From Neobacillus sp. PS3-34 (lineage in GTDB: Bacteria > Bacillota > Bacilli > Bacillales > Cytobacillaceae): a DNA stretch of 64,000 bases. The notes under the pieces were generated by a model. It searched no databases, was not told the origin of the DNA, and worked only from the letters and a program-made list of their open reading frames with translations. The DNA lies in the NCBI RefSeq assembly GCF_030915465.1, contig NZ_CP133267.1:558001-622000 (forward strand), given 5' to 3'. Below, one piece after another: positions 29,155-38,305 of this stretch. The translations under genes were made by a program, and so were the position numbers. How positions within the stretch are numbered: the stretch's first letter is position 1; each line of letters starts with the position of its first letter.

Positions 29155-30270
29155 TCAATCAACGGAAACCATTGATTGAAATTCTTCACTTGTTTGTGGA
29201 GATACGTAAATGGTTCGGCTTGGAAAAGCAACTTCTACTCCCTCTTCCTCTAATATCCCCATGATTTCTAAGTTGATTTCATGTTTGATTTTAACGTGTT
29301 CTGTCCAAACAGTAGAATTCGTGAAAAAATAGACAAGAACATCGAGGCTGCTTTCATTATAATGATCGAATGCCACCATAATCGTATCCGGATGGATCTC
29401 TTCATGCGTTCTCAATAATTGTTCGATCCGATGAACGACTCTTTCAAGTTCTTCTCTTGTAGTTTGATAATTGAGCCCTAAGTGAAAATCGATCTTTCTT
29501 TTCCCCATTCGGCTCCAGTTTGTAATTGCTTCGTTTGCAAGTGTGGCATTCGGCACGGTTACGAGAGCCTGGCTAAAAGTACGGACTTTTGTGCTTCTGA
29601 AATTGATATCTTCTACTATACCTTCAACACTCGGAGTTAAGATCCAATCACCAATCGAAAACGGCTTTTCGGTTACAATCACGACCCCGCCAATTAAATT
29701 GCCGACCGCTTCTTTGGCAGCCAGAGCAAATGCAAGTCCCCCTAATCCAAGACCTGCGACCAATCCATTCACGTCATAATTAAATTCCTGGCCAATAATA
29801 CTGATACTGATGGCGATCATGACGACTCGGATTGCTCTTGAAATAAACGGAATAAGGATTAAATCTATTTTATTGTTGATTTTTTGATTCACACTGATTA
29901 ATAATCCCGAAGTAGGAGAGGACAAATTAAATAATCCCCATGTAATTAAAACAATGATCATGGAACGCAATAATTTTAAAAATATCGTATTATGTTGATC
30001 TATAAAAGGGAAATAATCCATCGCCAGGTACAAACCAAAAATAATAAAGAACCAGCCTAAAGGACGTTCAAAACTTAAACATATCTGTGTGAAAAAATCA
30101 GTGGGTGTTTTTCTAGTCAATTTTAAAATCAACTGGAACACATACTTGGTAAATAGGTTTCTAAAAAGGATAAATAAAACCAAAATCCCGATAGAAATTC
30201 CTAAATTTTTTAACATATCATTGTCTATCTTCATTATTGATAAAGCAATTACTAATGAACCCAAAGACAT
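29155..30270 (-). CDS. MscS family mechanosensitive ion channel
   Basis: A 371-residue membrane protein. Four to five hydrophobic segments precede the pore-lining helix (GLVAGLGLGGLAFALAAKEAVG, Gly/Ala-rich with the MscS packing pattern, about residues 165-190). The cytosolic beta domain follows (FSIGDWILTPSVEGIVEDI, then RSTKVRTFSQALVTVPN) and ends with an alpha/beta vestibule. It would release osmolytes on hypo-osmotic shock. It has more N-terminal helices than E. coli MscS, as in many Bacillus YkuT/YhdY-like proteins. Single gene with two terminators behind it. Confidence 0.9.
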   Translation of the reverse strand: MSLGSLVIALSIMKIDNDMLKNLGISIGILVLFILFRNLFTKYVFQLILKLTRKTPTDFFTQICLSFERPLGWFFIIFGLYLAMDYFPFIDQHNTIFLKLLRSMIIVLITWGLFNLSSPTSGLLISVNQKINNKIDLILIPFISRAIRVVMIAISISIIGQEFNYDVNGLVAGLGLGGLAFALAAKEAVGNLIGGVVIVTEKPFSIGDWILTPSVEGIVEDINFRSTKVRTFSQALVTVPNATLANEAITNWSRMGKRKIDFHLGLNYQTTREELERVVHRIEQLLRTHEEIHPDTIMVAFDHYNESSLDVLVYFFTNSTVWTEHVKIKHEINLEIMGILEEEGVEVAFPSRTIYVSPQTSEEFQSMVSVD

Positions 30271-30682
30271 TTCAAAAATACCTTCTCTCTTTTCATAAAA
30301 CTATTTTAGTCATTTAAATGATTTATAAAATCAATTGTATTCGGAAAAATAGATCCTAAGAACAACTGTTTTCAAACCATTTCATCCAAATATCATAACT
30401 TTATTAATATAATATTTAAATACAACCAAAGTCATAAATTATAGAAATGGTTAAACCTTTTGAGTATCTTACTAAAGCTGAAGTATCTTTTAATACCTTC
30501 AAAAAGCAAGCATTAATATATGCTTACTTTCAACAAAGATAGAAGGCATTTCTATTTTACTTAGTAGAAAGAAGAAAAATTATTTAAAAAACATAATCTT
30601 GCTCCTACTAAAATAATATGGGTGTTAAAGACCAAGCTACTAAGTATTCTTTTTATTGCGAAAATACAGAAAAAGTTATTTT
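30271..30682. other. Gene-free A/T-rich spacer
   Basis: Between the divergent mscS-type and S9 peptidase genes. It should contain both promoters. No structured RNA or gene was recognised apart from the palindrome directly downstream. Confidence 0.4.
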
Positions 30683-30706
30683 ATTTCGATTATCGAAATG
30701 TTAAGA
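30683..30706 (+). promoter_or_regulatory. Palindromic operator in the S9 peptidase promoter
   Basis: ATTTCGAT-T-ATCGAAAT (30683-30699) is a perfect palindrome with a one-base centre. It fills the spacer between a weak -35 (TTTTAT) and TAAGAT (30701-30706). The same site with one mismatch recurs at 34607-34623 before the MFS gene. The binding regulator is unknown. Confidence 0.6.
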
Positions 30707-30742
30707 TAGTCTTATAGCTTGCTAAATAAGGAGGAAAAAAGA

Positions 30743-32740
30743 ATGACAAAACGCCCTATTACGGCAGAAGACTTATGTAAGTTTAAGTTTGTTGGAGATC
30801 CACAGGTATCCCCTACCAAAGACAAAGTGGCCTATGTTTTAACTCATGTTGATAAAGAAAAGGATGGGTACTATTCTTTTATCTACATAACTGATTTAAA
30901 CGGGCAAGGCAGACAGTTTACCTCTCATTATTCTAAAGATAGCATAGTAAAAGATACGGCTCCAAAGTGGTCACCGGATGGAAAAACACTTGCTTTCCGT
31001 TCAAATCGTACAGGAAAAAATCAAGTTTGGCTTTTACATACTGATGGCGGCGAAGCAATCCAATTAACAGACGTTAAGCAAGGAATTGGTGATTTTACCT
31101 GGTCTCCGGACGGAAAGCAGCTTGCTGTTACCATTAGTGGGGAATTGAAACTTACCTCTGATAAGGACGAAGAGAAGAAAGAAGAAAAAAGTGATGTGAA
31201 GGTAATCACTCGCCTTCGTTATAAAGGTGACGGAGCTGGTATTTATAACGAAGATCGAAAGCATGTTTATTTATTTGATGTAGAGACAAAGTCATTTACG
31301 AAGCTTACTGAAGGAGAGCATGATTTCTCCCAGCCGCGTTTCACACCAGACGGAAAAAGCTTATTTTATGTTGGAACAAAGGCTGAAGATAAAGAATGGG
31401 GCTACCTCCCTGCAATTTGGAAATACGATATTGCTTCAAAGGAAGAAGCACTTTTTTATCAAGCAAATGGATATGTCTATTCACCTTCTGTTTCTCCAGA
31501 CGGTAAATGGATAGCGGCTGTTGGTCATGCACGTGGTGAAAGAAGCCAGGGTAATGCGAATGTTCTTTTGTTTTCTGTAGAAACTGGTGAATTTACGAAT
31601 TTAACAGAAGGCTTTGATTACACAGTTGGAAATCTTGTCGGTGTCGATGCGAAGTATGACACGGCAGAGCAACGACTCATTTGGGACTCTGCAAGCTCTA
31701 ACATTTACTTTGATGCAACGGTTGGTGGAGATTGTCAGTTATTCAAGGTAAATCTGGAAGGAAAGGTTTCAGCAGCCCTGTCCCCTTCTGTCGCTTCCGT
31801 TACTTCTTTTGATATCGTAAATGATGATCAAGCGGTCCTTGTGATGGCTACTCCTCATTCTACAGGAGATTTGGTTACTCAGGACTTAAACGATGTGAAT
31901 AACGTTGTTAAGCTGACTGATTGGAATAAAGAGCTATTCAGTGAGGTTCATTTAAGCACTCCTGAAAATTTCCATTACAAGAGTACAGATGGTCAGGATA
32001 CGGAAGGCTGGATCTTAAAGCCTTATGGTTTTGAGGAAGGAAAAACCTATCCGATGATCCTCCAAATTCATGGCGGTCCAGCCACGGCATATGGTAATGG
32101 CTTACACCATGAAATGCAATTGATGGCGGCTAAAGGGTATGTGGTGCTTTACACGAATCCAAGAGGAAGCCATGGCTATGGCCATGACTTTGTCAACGCC
32201 GTTATCGGTGATTACGGCGGTATGGATTATGAAGATATCATGGCAGGTGTAGATTATGTCCTAGAAAACTTTAACTACATCGACCAGGATCAATTATTCG
32301 TCACTGGAGGAAGCTACGGCGGGTATATGACCAACGTCGTTGTCACTCGTACAGACCGTTTCAAAGCTGCCGTTACCCAGCGCAGTATTTGTAACTGGCA
32401 CAGCTTCTATGGAACAAGTGACATTGGTTTCTTCTTTACTGAATGGCAGCACGGACATGCGGATCTATGGGATGATGCACACAAGCTATTAGAAATATCA
32501 CCGCTTCACCATGCTCGCAATGTTAAAACACCTATCCTCATCCTGCACAGCGAACAAGACTTACGCTGTCCAATGGAACAGGCAGAGCAATGGTATGTCG
32601 CACTTAAGCGCCTGGGTGTGGAAACAAAGCTCATCCGCTTCCCGGATGAAACCCATGAACTTTCCCGCTCTGGTAAACCAAAGCATCGCTTGGAGCGTTT
32701 ACAGCATTTAATTGGCTGGTTTGATGATCGCAGAAATTAA
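30743..32740 (+). CDS. S9 family prolyl-oligopeptidase-like peptidase (YuxL-like)
   Basis: About 665 residues. The ATG at 30743 follows AAGGAGG with good spacing. The N-terminal half is a beta-propeller with WD-like repeats (PKWSPDGKTLAFRSNRTGK, FTWSPDGKQLAV, SVSPDGKWIAAVG). The C-terminal alpha/beta hydrolase has the oxyanion HGGPATAYG, nucleophile GGSYGGYM (Ser), Asp in SEQDLRCP and His in DETHELSRSG. No signal peptide. Related enzymes are acylaminoacyl peptidases that trim short or N-acylated peptides in the cytosol. Monocistronic, followed by a terminator. Confidence 0.92.
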   Translation: MTKRPITAEDLCKFKFVGDPQVSPTKDKVAYVLTHVDKEKDGYYSFIYITDLNGQGRQFTSHYSKDSIVKDTAPKWSPDGKTLAFRSNRTGKNQVWLLHTDGGEAIQLTDVKQGIGDFTWSPDGKQLAVTISGELKLTSDKDEEKKEEKSDVKVITRLRYKGDGAGIYNEDRKHVYLFDVETKSFTKLTEGEHDFSQPRFTPDGKSLFYVGTKAEDKEWGYLPAIWKYDIASKEEALFYQANGYVYSPSVSPDGKWIAAVGHARGERSQGNANVLLFSVETGEFTNLTEGFDYTVGNLVGVDAKYDTAEQRLIWDSASSNIYFDATVGGDCQLFKVNLEGKVSAALSPSVASVTSFDIVNDDQAVLVMATPHSTGDLVTQDLNDVNNVVKLTDWNKELFSEVHLSTPENFHYKSTDGQDTEGWILKPYGFEEGKTYPMILQIHGGPATAYGNGLHHEMQLMAAKGYVVLYTNPRGSHGYGHDFVNAVIGDYGGMDYEDIMAGVDYVLENFNYIDQDQLFVTGGSYGGYMTNVVVTRTDRFKAAVTQRSICNWHSFYGTSDIGFFFTEWQHGHADLWDDAHKLLEISPLHHARNVKTPILILHSEQDLRCPMEQAEQWYVALKRLGVETKLIRFPDETHELSRSGKPKHRLERLQHLIGWFDDRRN

Positions 32741-32763
32741 GTATTAATTTATATAGATTGATG

Positions 32764-32802
32764 AGAGAAAGAGTCCTTTTGGATTCTTTCTCTTTCTTTT
32801 TT
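32764..32802 (+). terminator. Rho-independent terminator after S9 peptidase
   Basis: AGAGAAAGAGTCC (32764-32776) pairs with GGATTCTTTCTCT (32781-32793) around TTTT, followed by a T-rich tract. Confidence 0.85.
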
Positions 32803-32979
32803 ACATTGTGATTCTAACAGTCAGGAGAAATTTTATCAAAACTTCTTAATTGAAATATTTAACGAAGGGGCGTATTCTATGAAAGTTATGTTTTTTATAT
32901 TAGATAGGTGATAGGCTCTATAAGTCTAAGTATATGTGTCTGTCATTTTGTACAATAAAACTGAGGGAGAAAAGATCTG

Positions 32980-33882
32980 ATGAATTTAAAATGGTACTTA
33001 ATGATGGCAGGCTTAATCATTATTTGGAGTGTTTCCTGGCCAATTTATAAACTTGCCTTGGTATTTACACCTCCTTTGCTTTTTGCTGGCCTTAGGTGTT
33101 TATTGGGCGGTGTGCTCCTTGGTGCTGTCATTTGGAAAACACGTGCCCGAATTCAATGGCGAAAGAATTGGAAAATATATGTTATTACCGGCACATTAAA
33201 TATTGCTTTGTTCTATGGGCTGCAAACAGAGGGGCTTAAATTAGTACCATCAGGTTTATTCTCTGTAATTGTCTATTTTCAACCTATTTTAGTAGGTCTT
33301 CTTGCTTGGCTATGGTTAGGGGAATCGATGACCATACCTAAAGTATTGGGACTTATTCTGGGTTTTCTTGGAGTCATTTCTGTCAGCGCAGAAGGATTTT
33401 CCAGCCATGTTTCCATTTCAGGGATTATATTTGGAATATTATCAGCTCTCTCGTGGGCATTAGGTACAGTTTATACCAAAAAAAATGCTCACTTTGTTGA
33501 TTCGCTTTGGATGGTAGCTTTACAGTGTTTAATTGGGGGATTTGTTCTTATGATTGCCGGACTTTCCTCTGAAAAGTGGACTAGTATTGTTTGGAATGAT
33601 ACGTTTTTATTTGGTCTTTCATTTGGTACGATTCTAGGTATTGCGATATCATGGATTCTCTACGTCATACTTGTGAAAACGGGGGATGCGAGTGTTGTGG
33701 CAACTTTTACATTCTTAGTTCCAATGCTCGCAGTTGTCATAGGGACTTTATTTTTGAATGAACCCTTTACGAAACTCTTATTTTTAGGAATTATACTGAT
33801 TGTGGCCAGTATTTATCTCGTAAATAAGAAGCAAAAGCAGACGGCAAAACAGGTTGTAGAACAAGAGAAAATTGGAGCTTAA
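32980..33882 (+). CDS. EamA/DMT family transporter
   Basis: A 300-residue inner-membrane protein with ten predicted hydrophobic segments in two EamA repeats. The N terminus has WSVSWPIYKLAL and PPLLFAGLRCLLGG; the second repeat has SALSWALGTVYTKKNA, with the repeat helix end at FLNEPFTKLLFLGIILI. These drug/metabolite transporters export small metabolites or drugs; the substrate cannot be told. A GAGGGAG ribosome site lies slightly far upstream of the ATG. Monocistronic with its own terminator. Confidence 0.9.
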   Translation: MNLKWYLMMAGLIIIWSVSWPIYKLALVFTPPLLFAGLRCLLGGVLLGAVIWKTRARIQWRKNWKIYVITGTLNIALFYGLQTEGLKLVPSGLFSVIVYFQPILVGLLAWLWLGESMTIPKVLGLILGFLGVISVSAEGFSSHVSISGIIFGILSALSWALGTVYTKKNAHFVDSLWMVALQCLIGGFVLMIAGLSSEKWTSIVWNDTFLFGLSFGTILGIAISWILYVILVKTGDASVVATFTFLVPMLAVVIGTLFLNEPFTKLLFLGIILIVASIYLVNKKQKQTAKQVVEQEKIGA

Positions 33883-33960
33883 GACTTTAGAAAGAACATA
33901 TAAAGGAGTGCCCTATTTTTCCTTTTATATTCGCACATTTTAAAGCCAGCAATAAAAAAA

Positions 33961-34004
33961 GGATAGATGAGCAGAATTAAATATGCTCTATCTATCCTTT
34001 TTTG
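33961..34004 (+). terminator. Terminator after EamA transporter
   Basis: GGATAGATGAGCA (33961-33973) pairs with TGCTCTATCTATCC (33984-33997) with one bulge, flanked by A7 and T6, so it can act in both directions. Confidence 0.8.
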
Positions 34005-34099
34005 TTTTACAAGGCAGGTCATTTAATAGTTGTAACTACTTAGGTAGTCGTAATGAAATAAGAAGGTTTGTCCTTTCTCAGTAACCAGAGTAACCAGGG

Positions 34100-34297
34100 A
34101 ATTTAAAATAAGCGGAGGTTTTCCGCTTACATGCAGAATGGAGCTCATTTCGGGCTAAATAAGCGGAGGATTTCCAGTTATGCAAAGAAAAGTACCCCAT
34201 TTTCGCAGTTTTTAAGTAAATAGGCGGAATTTCTCCGTCTATTTAAGCTGTTTTCAATCCAATTTAATGATTAGGTGGAAATTTTCCGTCTATTTAT
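34100..34297. repeat. Array of four short hairpin repeats, about 54-bp period
   Basis: Four related palindromes: TAAGCGGAGGTTTTCCGCTTA (one base trimmed each side is still complementary) near 34109, TAAGCGGAGGATTTCCAGTT near 34160, a TAGGCGGAATTTCTCCGTCT unit at 34220 and a TTAGGTGGAAATTTTCCGTC unit at 34271. Start points are about 50-58 bases apart, with unlike sequence between them. It resembles the larger array at 22 kb in layout but not in sequence. Confidence 0.75.
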
Positions 34298-34565
34298 CAG
34301 GCTGGATGTTTAACCTAATCTCCCAACAAATAAGAACGGATCCTGATGGTCCCAGTTGCAAAAATTAACATCTTCTTTAAAGGCTCAAATCACTTTTGGT
34401 GTGGGCTCTTTTTTCTGGTACCTAAGTAGTTACTAATAGTTTTTAACTTCCAATATTTAACCTTTTACTGTCCAACGAAAACTGATAAGAACTGGGCAGA
34501 AGCACTTCATAATGGGGCATACTGGAAATTTAAGTGTTTCTAATCCTTTGGAAAGTCTAAAAAAG

Positions 34566-34623
34566 TTTACCCTTGAATAAGTTTCAGGTTATAATGGAAC
34601 GACGGAATTTCGGATATCGAAAT
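34566..34623 (+). promoter_or_regulatory. Promoter and palindromic operator of the MFS gene
   Basis: TTTACC (34566-34571), 18-base spacer, TATAAT (34590-34595). ATTTCGGATATCGAAAT (34607-34623) lies just past the expected start point and differs by one base from the palindrome in the S9 peptidase promoter. Repression of the transporter by a small dimeric regulator is inferred. Confidence 0.65.
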
Positions 34624-34738
34624 AAATGAGTTTTGGCGGACATATGAGGGGATTTTTTAAAGCAGCCGTAAAAACCTTATCTAAAAATACTAGAGATATT
34701 ATTAGAAACTGCTATTTTAAATGAAAGGTGAGAAAAAT

Positions 34739-35971
34739 TTGAATAAACCTAGTGGAAAACAACGAATACAACTTGCTTTGCTTTTAGGATCACTGGGACT
34801 TTTAGGACCTTTTACAATAGATACCTATTTACCGTCCTTTCCTACTATTGTAAAAGATTTTCATACTACGGCTTCACTCGTACAAATTAGTTTAACTGCT
34901 TGTTTATTAGGACTGGGAGCAGGCCAGCTGTTTATTGGTCCATTGAGTGATGTGAAAGGCCGCAAAAACCCTTTGTTATTTTTTCTTTGCTTATATATTT
35001 TAGCCTCAATAACCTGCTCGTTTGCACCCAATATCTATTTCCTTATTGCGGCTCGTTTTGTTCAAGGCTTTTCTGCAGCAGGCGGTCTTGTCATCTCCAG
35101 AGCTGTTGTCAGGGACCTTTTTGTTGGAAAGGAACTGACCAAGTTTTTTACTTTAATGTTATTAGTAGGTAACCTCGGCCTAATCGTTGCACCGATTGTT
35201 GGAGGCTCCATCCTAACCTTTACCAATTGGCATGGAGTGTTTGTTGCTTTGGCTTGTATTGGCCTGGTATTAACCCTCACTTCTTCATTAAAACTAAAAG
35301 AAACGCTGCCAATGGCACAACGTGTCCCAAGTAACTTGCCTCAACTCGTGAAAAACTTTGGTTCATTATTCAGAGATCGAGAATTCATGGGGTATGCACT
35401 AACTCAGGGATTCACTACAGCTGGAATCTTTGCCTATGTATCCGGAATCTCTTTTGTTTATCAGAATATTTACGGAGTCACGCCCCAGCAGTTCAGTCTG
35501 TTATTTGGGGTAAATGGCATAGGTTTAATTATTGGAAGCCAATCGGTTGGTCGCTTAACAGATATCATTTCGGAGCGGACTTTCTTAAAAATAGGGTTAG
35601 GACTCTCTAACCTGGCGGGTGCGTGTTTATTGATCGCGCTTCTTTTAAAAGCACCGCTTATCGCCTTTGCCATCCCTGTCTTCTTTTTTGTCACATCCAT
35701 CAGTATTATCGGAACGACATCTTTTACATTAGCCATTCAGTCAAAAGGACATATTGCAGGCAGTGCCTCAGCATTATTGGGCTTATTGCCATTTGTCCTT
35801 GGGTCCATAGCTGCGCCGCTTGTCGGCATAGCTGGAGCTTATACAGGCATTCCAATGGGCGTCACCATCTTTGGCGCAAGCTTACTGGCCTTCCTTTCCT
35901 ATTTCGTTTTAGTCCGGAAAGGTTCGTTTCCAGTTCAAGGTTCGGAATCTAGCATAAAAGCTAAGGTATAG
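34739..35971 (+). CDS. Bcr/CflA-type MFS multidrug efflux transporter
   Basis: About 410 residues. TTG at 34739, six to seven bases after AAAGGTGAG, is preferred over the ATG at 34721, which precedes the ribosome site. Twelve hydrophobic segments. Family motifs: GPFTIDTYLPSFP in helix 1, GLGAGQLFIGPLSDVKGRKN (motif A) and ARFVQGFSAAGGLVISRAVV (motif C-like). Drug:H+ antiporter of the bicyclomycin-resistance class, 12 helices. Located behind an apparently regulated promoter, which is usual for efflux pumps. Substrate unknown. Confidence 0.92.
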   Translation: MNKPSGKQRIQLALLLGSLGLLGPFTIDTYLPSFPTIVKDFHTTASLVQISLTACLLGLGAGQLFIGPLSDVKGRKNPLLFFLCLYILASITCSFAPNIYFLIAARFVQGFSAAGGLVISRAVVRDLFVGKELTKFFTLMLLVGNLGLIVAPIVGGSILTFTNWHGVFVALACIGLVLTLTSSLKLKETLPMAQRVPSNLPQLVKNFGSLFRDREFMGYALTQGFTTAGIFAYVSGISFVYQNIYGVTPQQFSLLFGVNGIGLIIGSQSVGRLTDIISERTFLKIGLGLSNLAGACLLIALLLKAPLIAFAIPVFFFVTSISIIGTTSFTLAIQSKGHIAGSASALLGLLPFVLGSIAAPLVGIAGAYTGIPMGVTIFGASLLAFLSYFVLVRKGSFPVQGSESSIKAKV

Positions 35972-36027
35972 TTGGCTCTACTTCGGTTGTTTTTCGGAGT
36001 ACACTAGTTAATTAAAACGAAATAAAA

Positions 36028-36065
36028 CAAGTCCCAAGTGAGAGATTCATCACTTGGGTCTTGTT
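36028..36065. terminator. Bidirectional terminator
   Basis: ACAAGTCCCAAGTGA pairs with TCACTTGGGTCTTGT around an eight-base loop. It lies between the convergent MFS and sigma/anti-sigma genes and can serve both. Confidence 0.85.
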
Positions 36066-36091
36066 CATTGTGCTGTTGCTAAACATGGATG

Positions 36092-38141
36092 TCATTTCAA
36101 CGATATCTTTACCACGTCATTCAAAAACTTTGTTGTATTATACCCATAAATCTCAAGTCTATTAGGTGTGCCATTCTCTCCAGTGTTGGTACTGTCCAAC
36201 TCAAAGGTTTGAACTGTAGTGAAATAACGGGGATGATCAACTTTTTGAAAGTTAATGTTTGCTCTGCGATCATATTCCTTCCCGCTTTTATCTACAATTA
36301 CTCCCTCATTGTCGTTCTCCGTTGTACTCATTCCATTTCCATCACCATCAAAAAAGTCTAATCGGAGTGACTCATACGCACGATTCTTGATTTCATGATT
36401 GCTAATGACAACTTTGGAAGGCGGGCCAGCTTCAAACTTGTCGATGGAGATTTTGCTGCCTGCATATTCAAAGGTTTGGGGATATGCCCATGAAGCATCG
36501 AGCCCAATGGTTTTCTTCTCCTCAACCGTTATGAAGGCTAAATTTAAGCGAACGTTGACCTCTTTCGGCTTTTCTCCATAAAGCGGGTCAAAGTTTGCTT
36601 GAAAAGAGGTCCAATTGTCAGGTTGTGATTCTATCATGGAACTGCCAAAGTTATCAGCTTTGACTTTTTTATCATTCACTTTCAGCCTGTCAAAAGTAAG
36701 GAATTCAATTCGCTTCTGCGGCCGTTCATGATTAATGGCGTATTGCAGAATGGTCGTTGTCGGAGCAATGGTTAGTTTTTCAAATCGCACCGGAACGCCC
36801 TCGACTTTCGTTTCTTTATCCAATGCATATTCGATAGAAGGGTGTTTTGTTATAGGAATCTTGAAGTTCCATACTCCTGTTTTTAGAGCCGGATTCTCGT
36901 AACTTTCGGCTGAGGAATCACGAATCAATTTCTGAAGGTTTTTGATTTCCAGCCTGATTGTACCGTGATTCTTATTCAGCGGCAAAAGACTCAGCTTCCC
37001 CCGGAACACGTTCTTGTCTTTTTTATTTGCTTCCGTTTCAAGATTTGGAGGAAGGTACCTTGGCTCTCTTATATGGCTCATAATTTTATATTGGTCCTTT
37101 ACAGAATAACCTTCATACCCTACCATATATTGATTTTCTTCTGCCGTATCTTCTATTTCGTAAAAAATCAGTGTCTGGACATCATCTGCAATCGCGCTCC
37201 TGATTCGGATTTTCACCCCATTACTTTCCGCTTCCAAGTTAAGCCTTTTCCCCAGGCCTTGATGATAGAAGGCGCGTAATTCCGGATCTTCTTCTGTATA
37301 TGAATAGTAGAGGTTGGTGAATGAACCTGTAAGTACCTCTAAACCTATTAATAATGCCAAAATACTTGCAAAAACAATTCCCAATCGAATCCGTTTATTT
37401 TTCTTCAGCTGCCTGTGCCTTCCCTCTTCCGCCAGCCTCGCATTGACATTCTCCATGAAACCGGATGGGACCTGAAAATCCTCCATCCCTTCAGCAACAT
37501 TAAACAAGGTCAACATGACATCCTGAAAGGCAGCCAAATCCTCCTGGCAGTTTGGGCATTGATAAATATGTATCTCGAAAGCAACCTTTTCCTTCCGGTC
37601 CAGGGTTCTTTCCAAGTAATCCAGGTAATCCTTATGATACTCTTTACAACCATTTAAGCTTTGTCCATTTCCCAGTCCTTTTTTTAGTGACTGTATTCCG
37701 GAGAACAAATGCTCCTTTAGTTTTTCCTCGGAAACATGTAGAAGATGTGCAGCGTCCTCCCGGGTAAATCCTTTTAAATTCGTAAGGGCCATCGCTTCTT
37801 TCTCATTCAAACTTAACTGATCAAGCGCCTTAAATAAATCCAGGCGAGGTTCCTCTGGAGCTTGTAAACTTTCTTCAATAGAAAGTTCCCGACAGATTTT
37901 AAGAAAAATAGATGTAACCCATTTTTCGAATGAAGTTTCGTTTTTGTATTTGGGAAACTCCTTATGCACTTTTAGTATGGAAAGGTAGAAAAGCTTTTCT
38001 ATTTCCTGTTGATTACGAAGAAAGTCACCCCAGCATATAGAACGATTGCTTATGCTGATTGAACCATTCTGCAATGGATTCCACATTATTTTGTCTTGTC
38101 GGAATGTTTGTACTGGACTCTATTTTTGCCGGTATGATCAT
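36092..38141 (-). pseudogene. ECF sigma factor fused to DUF4179 anti-sigma factor, one frameshift
   Basis: The long frame (36092-38086) lacks a ribosome site and begins inside sigma region 2. Reading one G fewer in the run at 38028-38031 links it to an upstream frame from ATG 38141 (GGGGG ribosome site) encoding IAEWFNQHKQSFYMLG, giving about 683 residues. Order: region 2-like (1-80), sigma region 4 helix-turn-helix (LNEKEAMALTNLKGFTREDA, then LLHVSEEKLKEHL), zinc-finger-like anti-sigma segment (H...HIYQCPNC, about 165-200), one membrane helix (RLGIVFASILALLIGLEVL, about 255), and an outside DUF4179 domain. Sigma and anti-sigma are normally separate genes; here no stop divides them. A membrane-tethered sigma released by proteolysis is one possible mode. 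Confidence 0.75.
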
Positions 38142-38305
38142 TTGTTCCCCCTTGAATTACCCTCTTTATACTTAATCATATAAGGAAAGGAATTTATTGG
38201 CAATACCAATTATACTACTGGTTAGGCTATCATGCCTGTAAAAATAAAAGGAGGAAATCACCGGCCTTGTCAAGAAAAGAATACCTATAACGAAAGGAGG
38301 AACTT

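Noticed and set aside
34100..34297. CRISPR array or riboswitch
   Set aside because: Only four diverged short palindromes with no shared repeat longer than about 20 bases and no known aptamer core.
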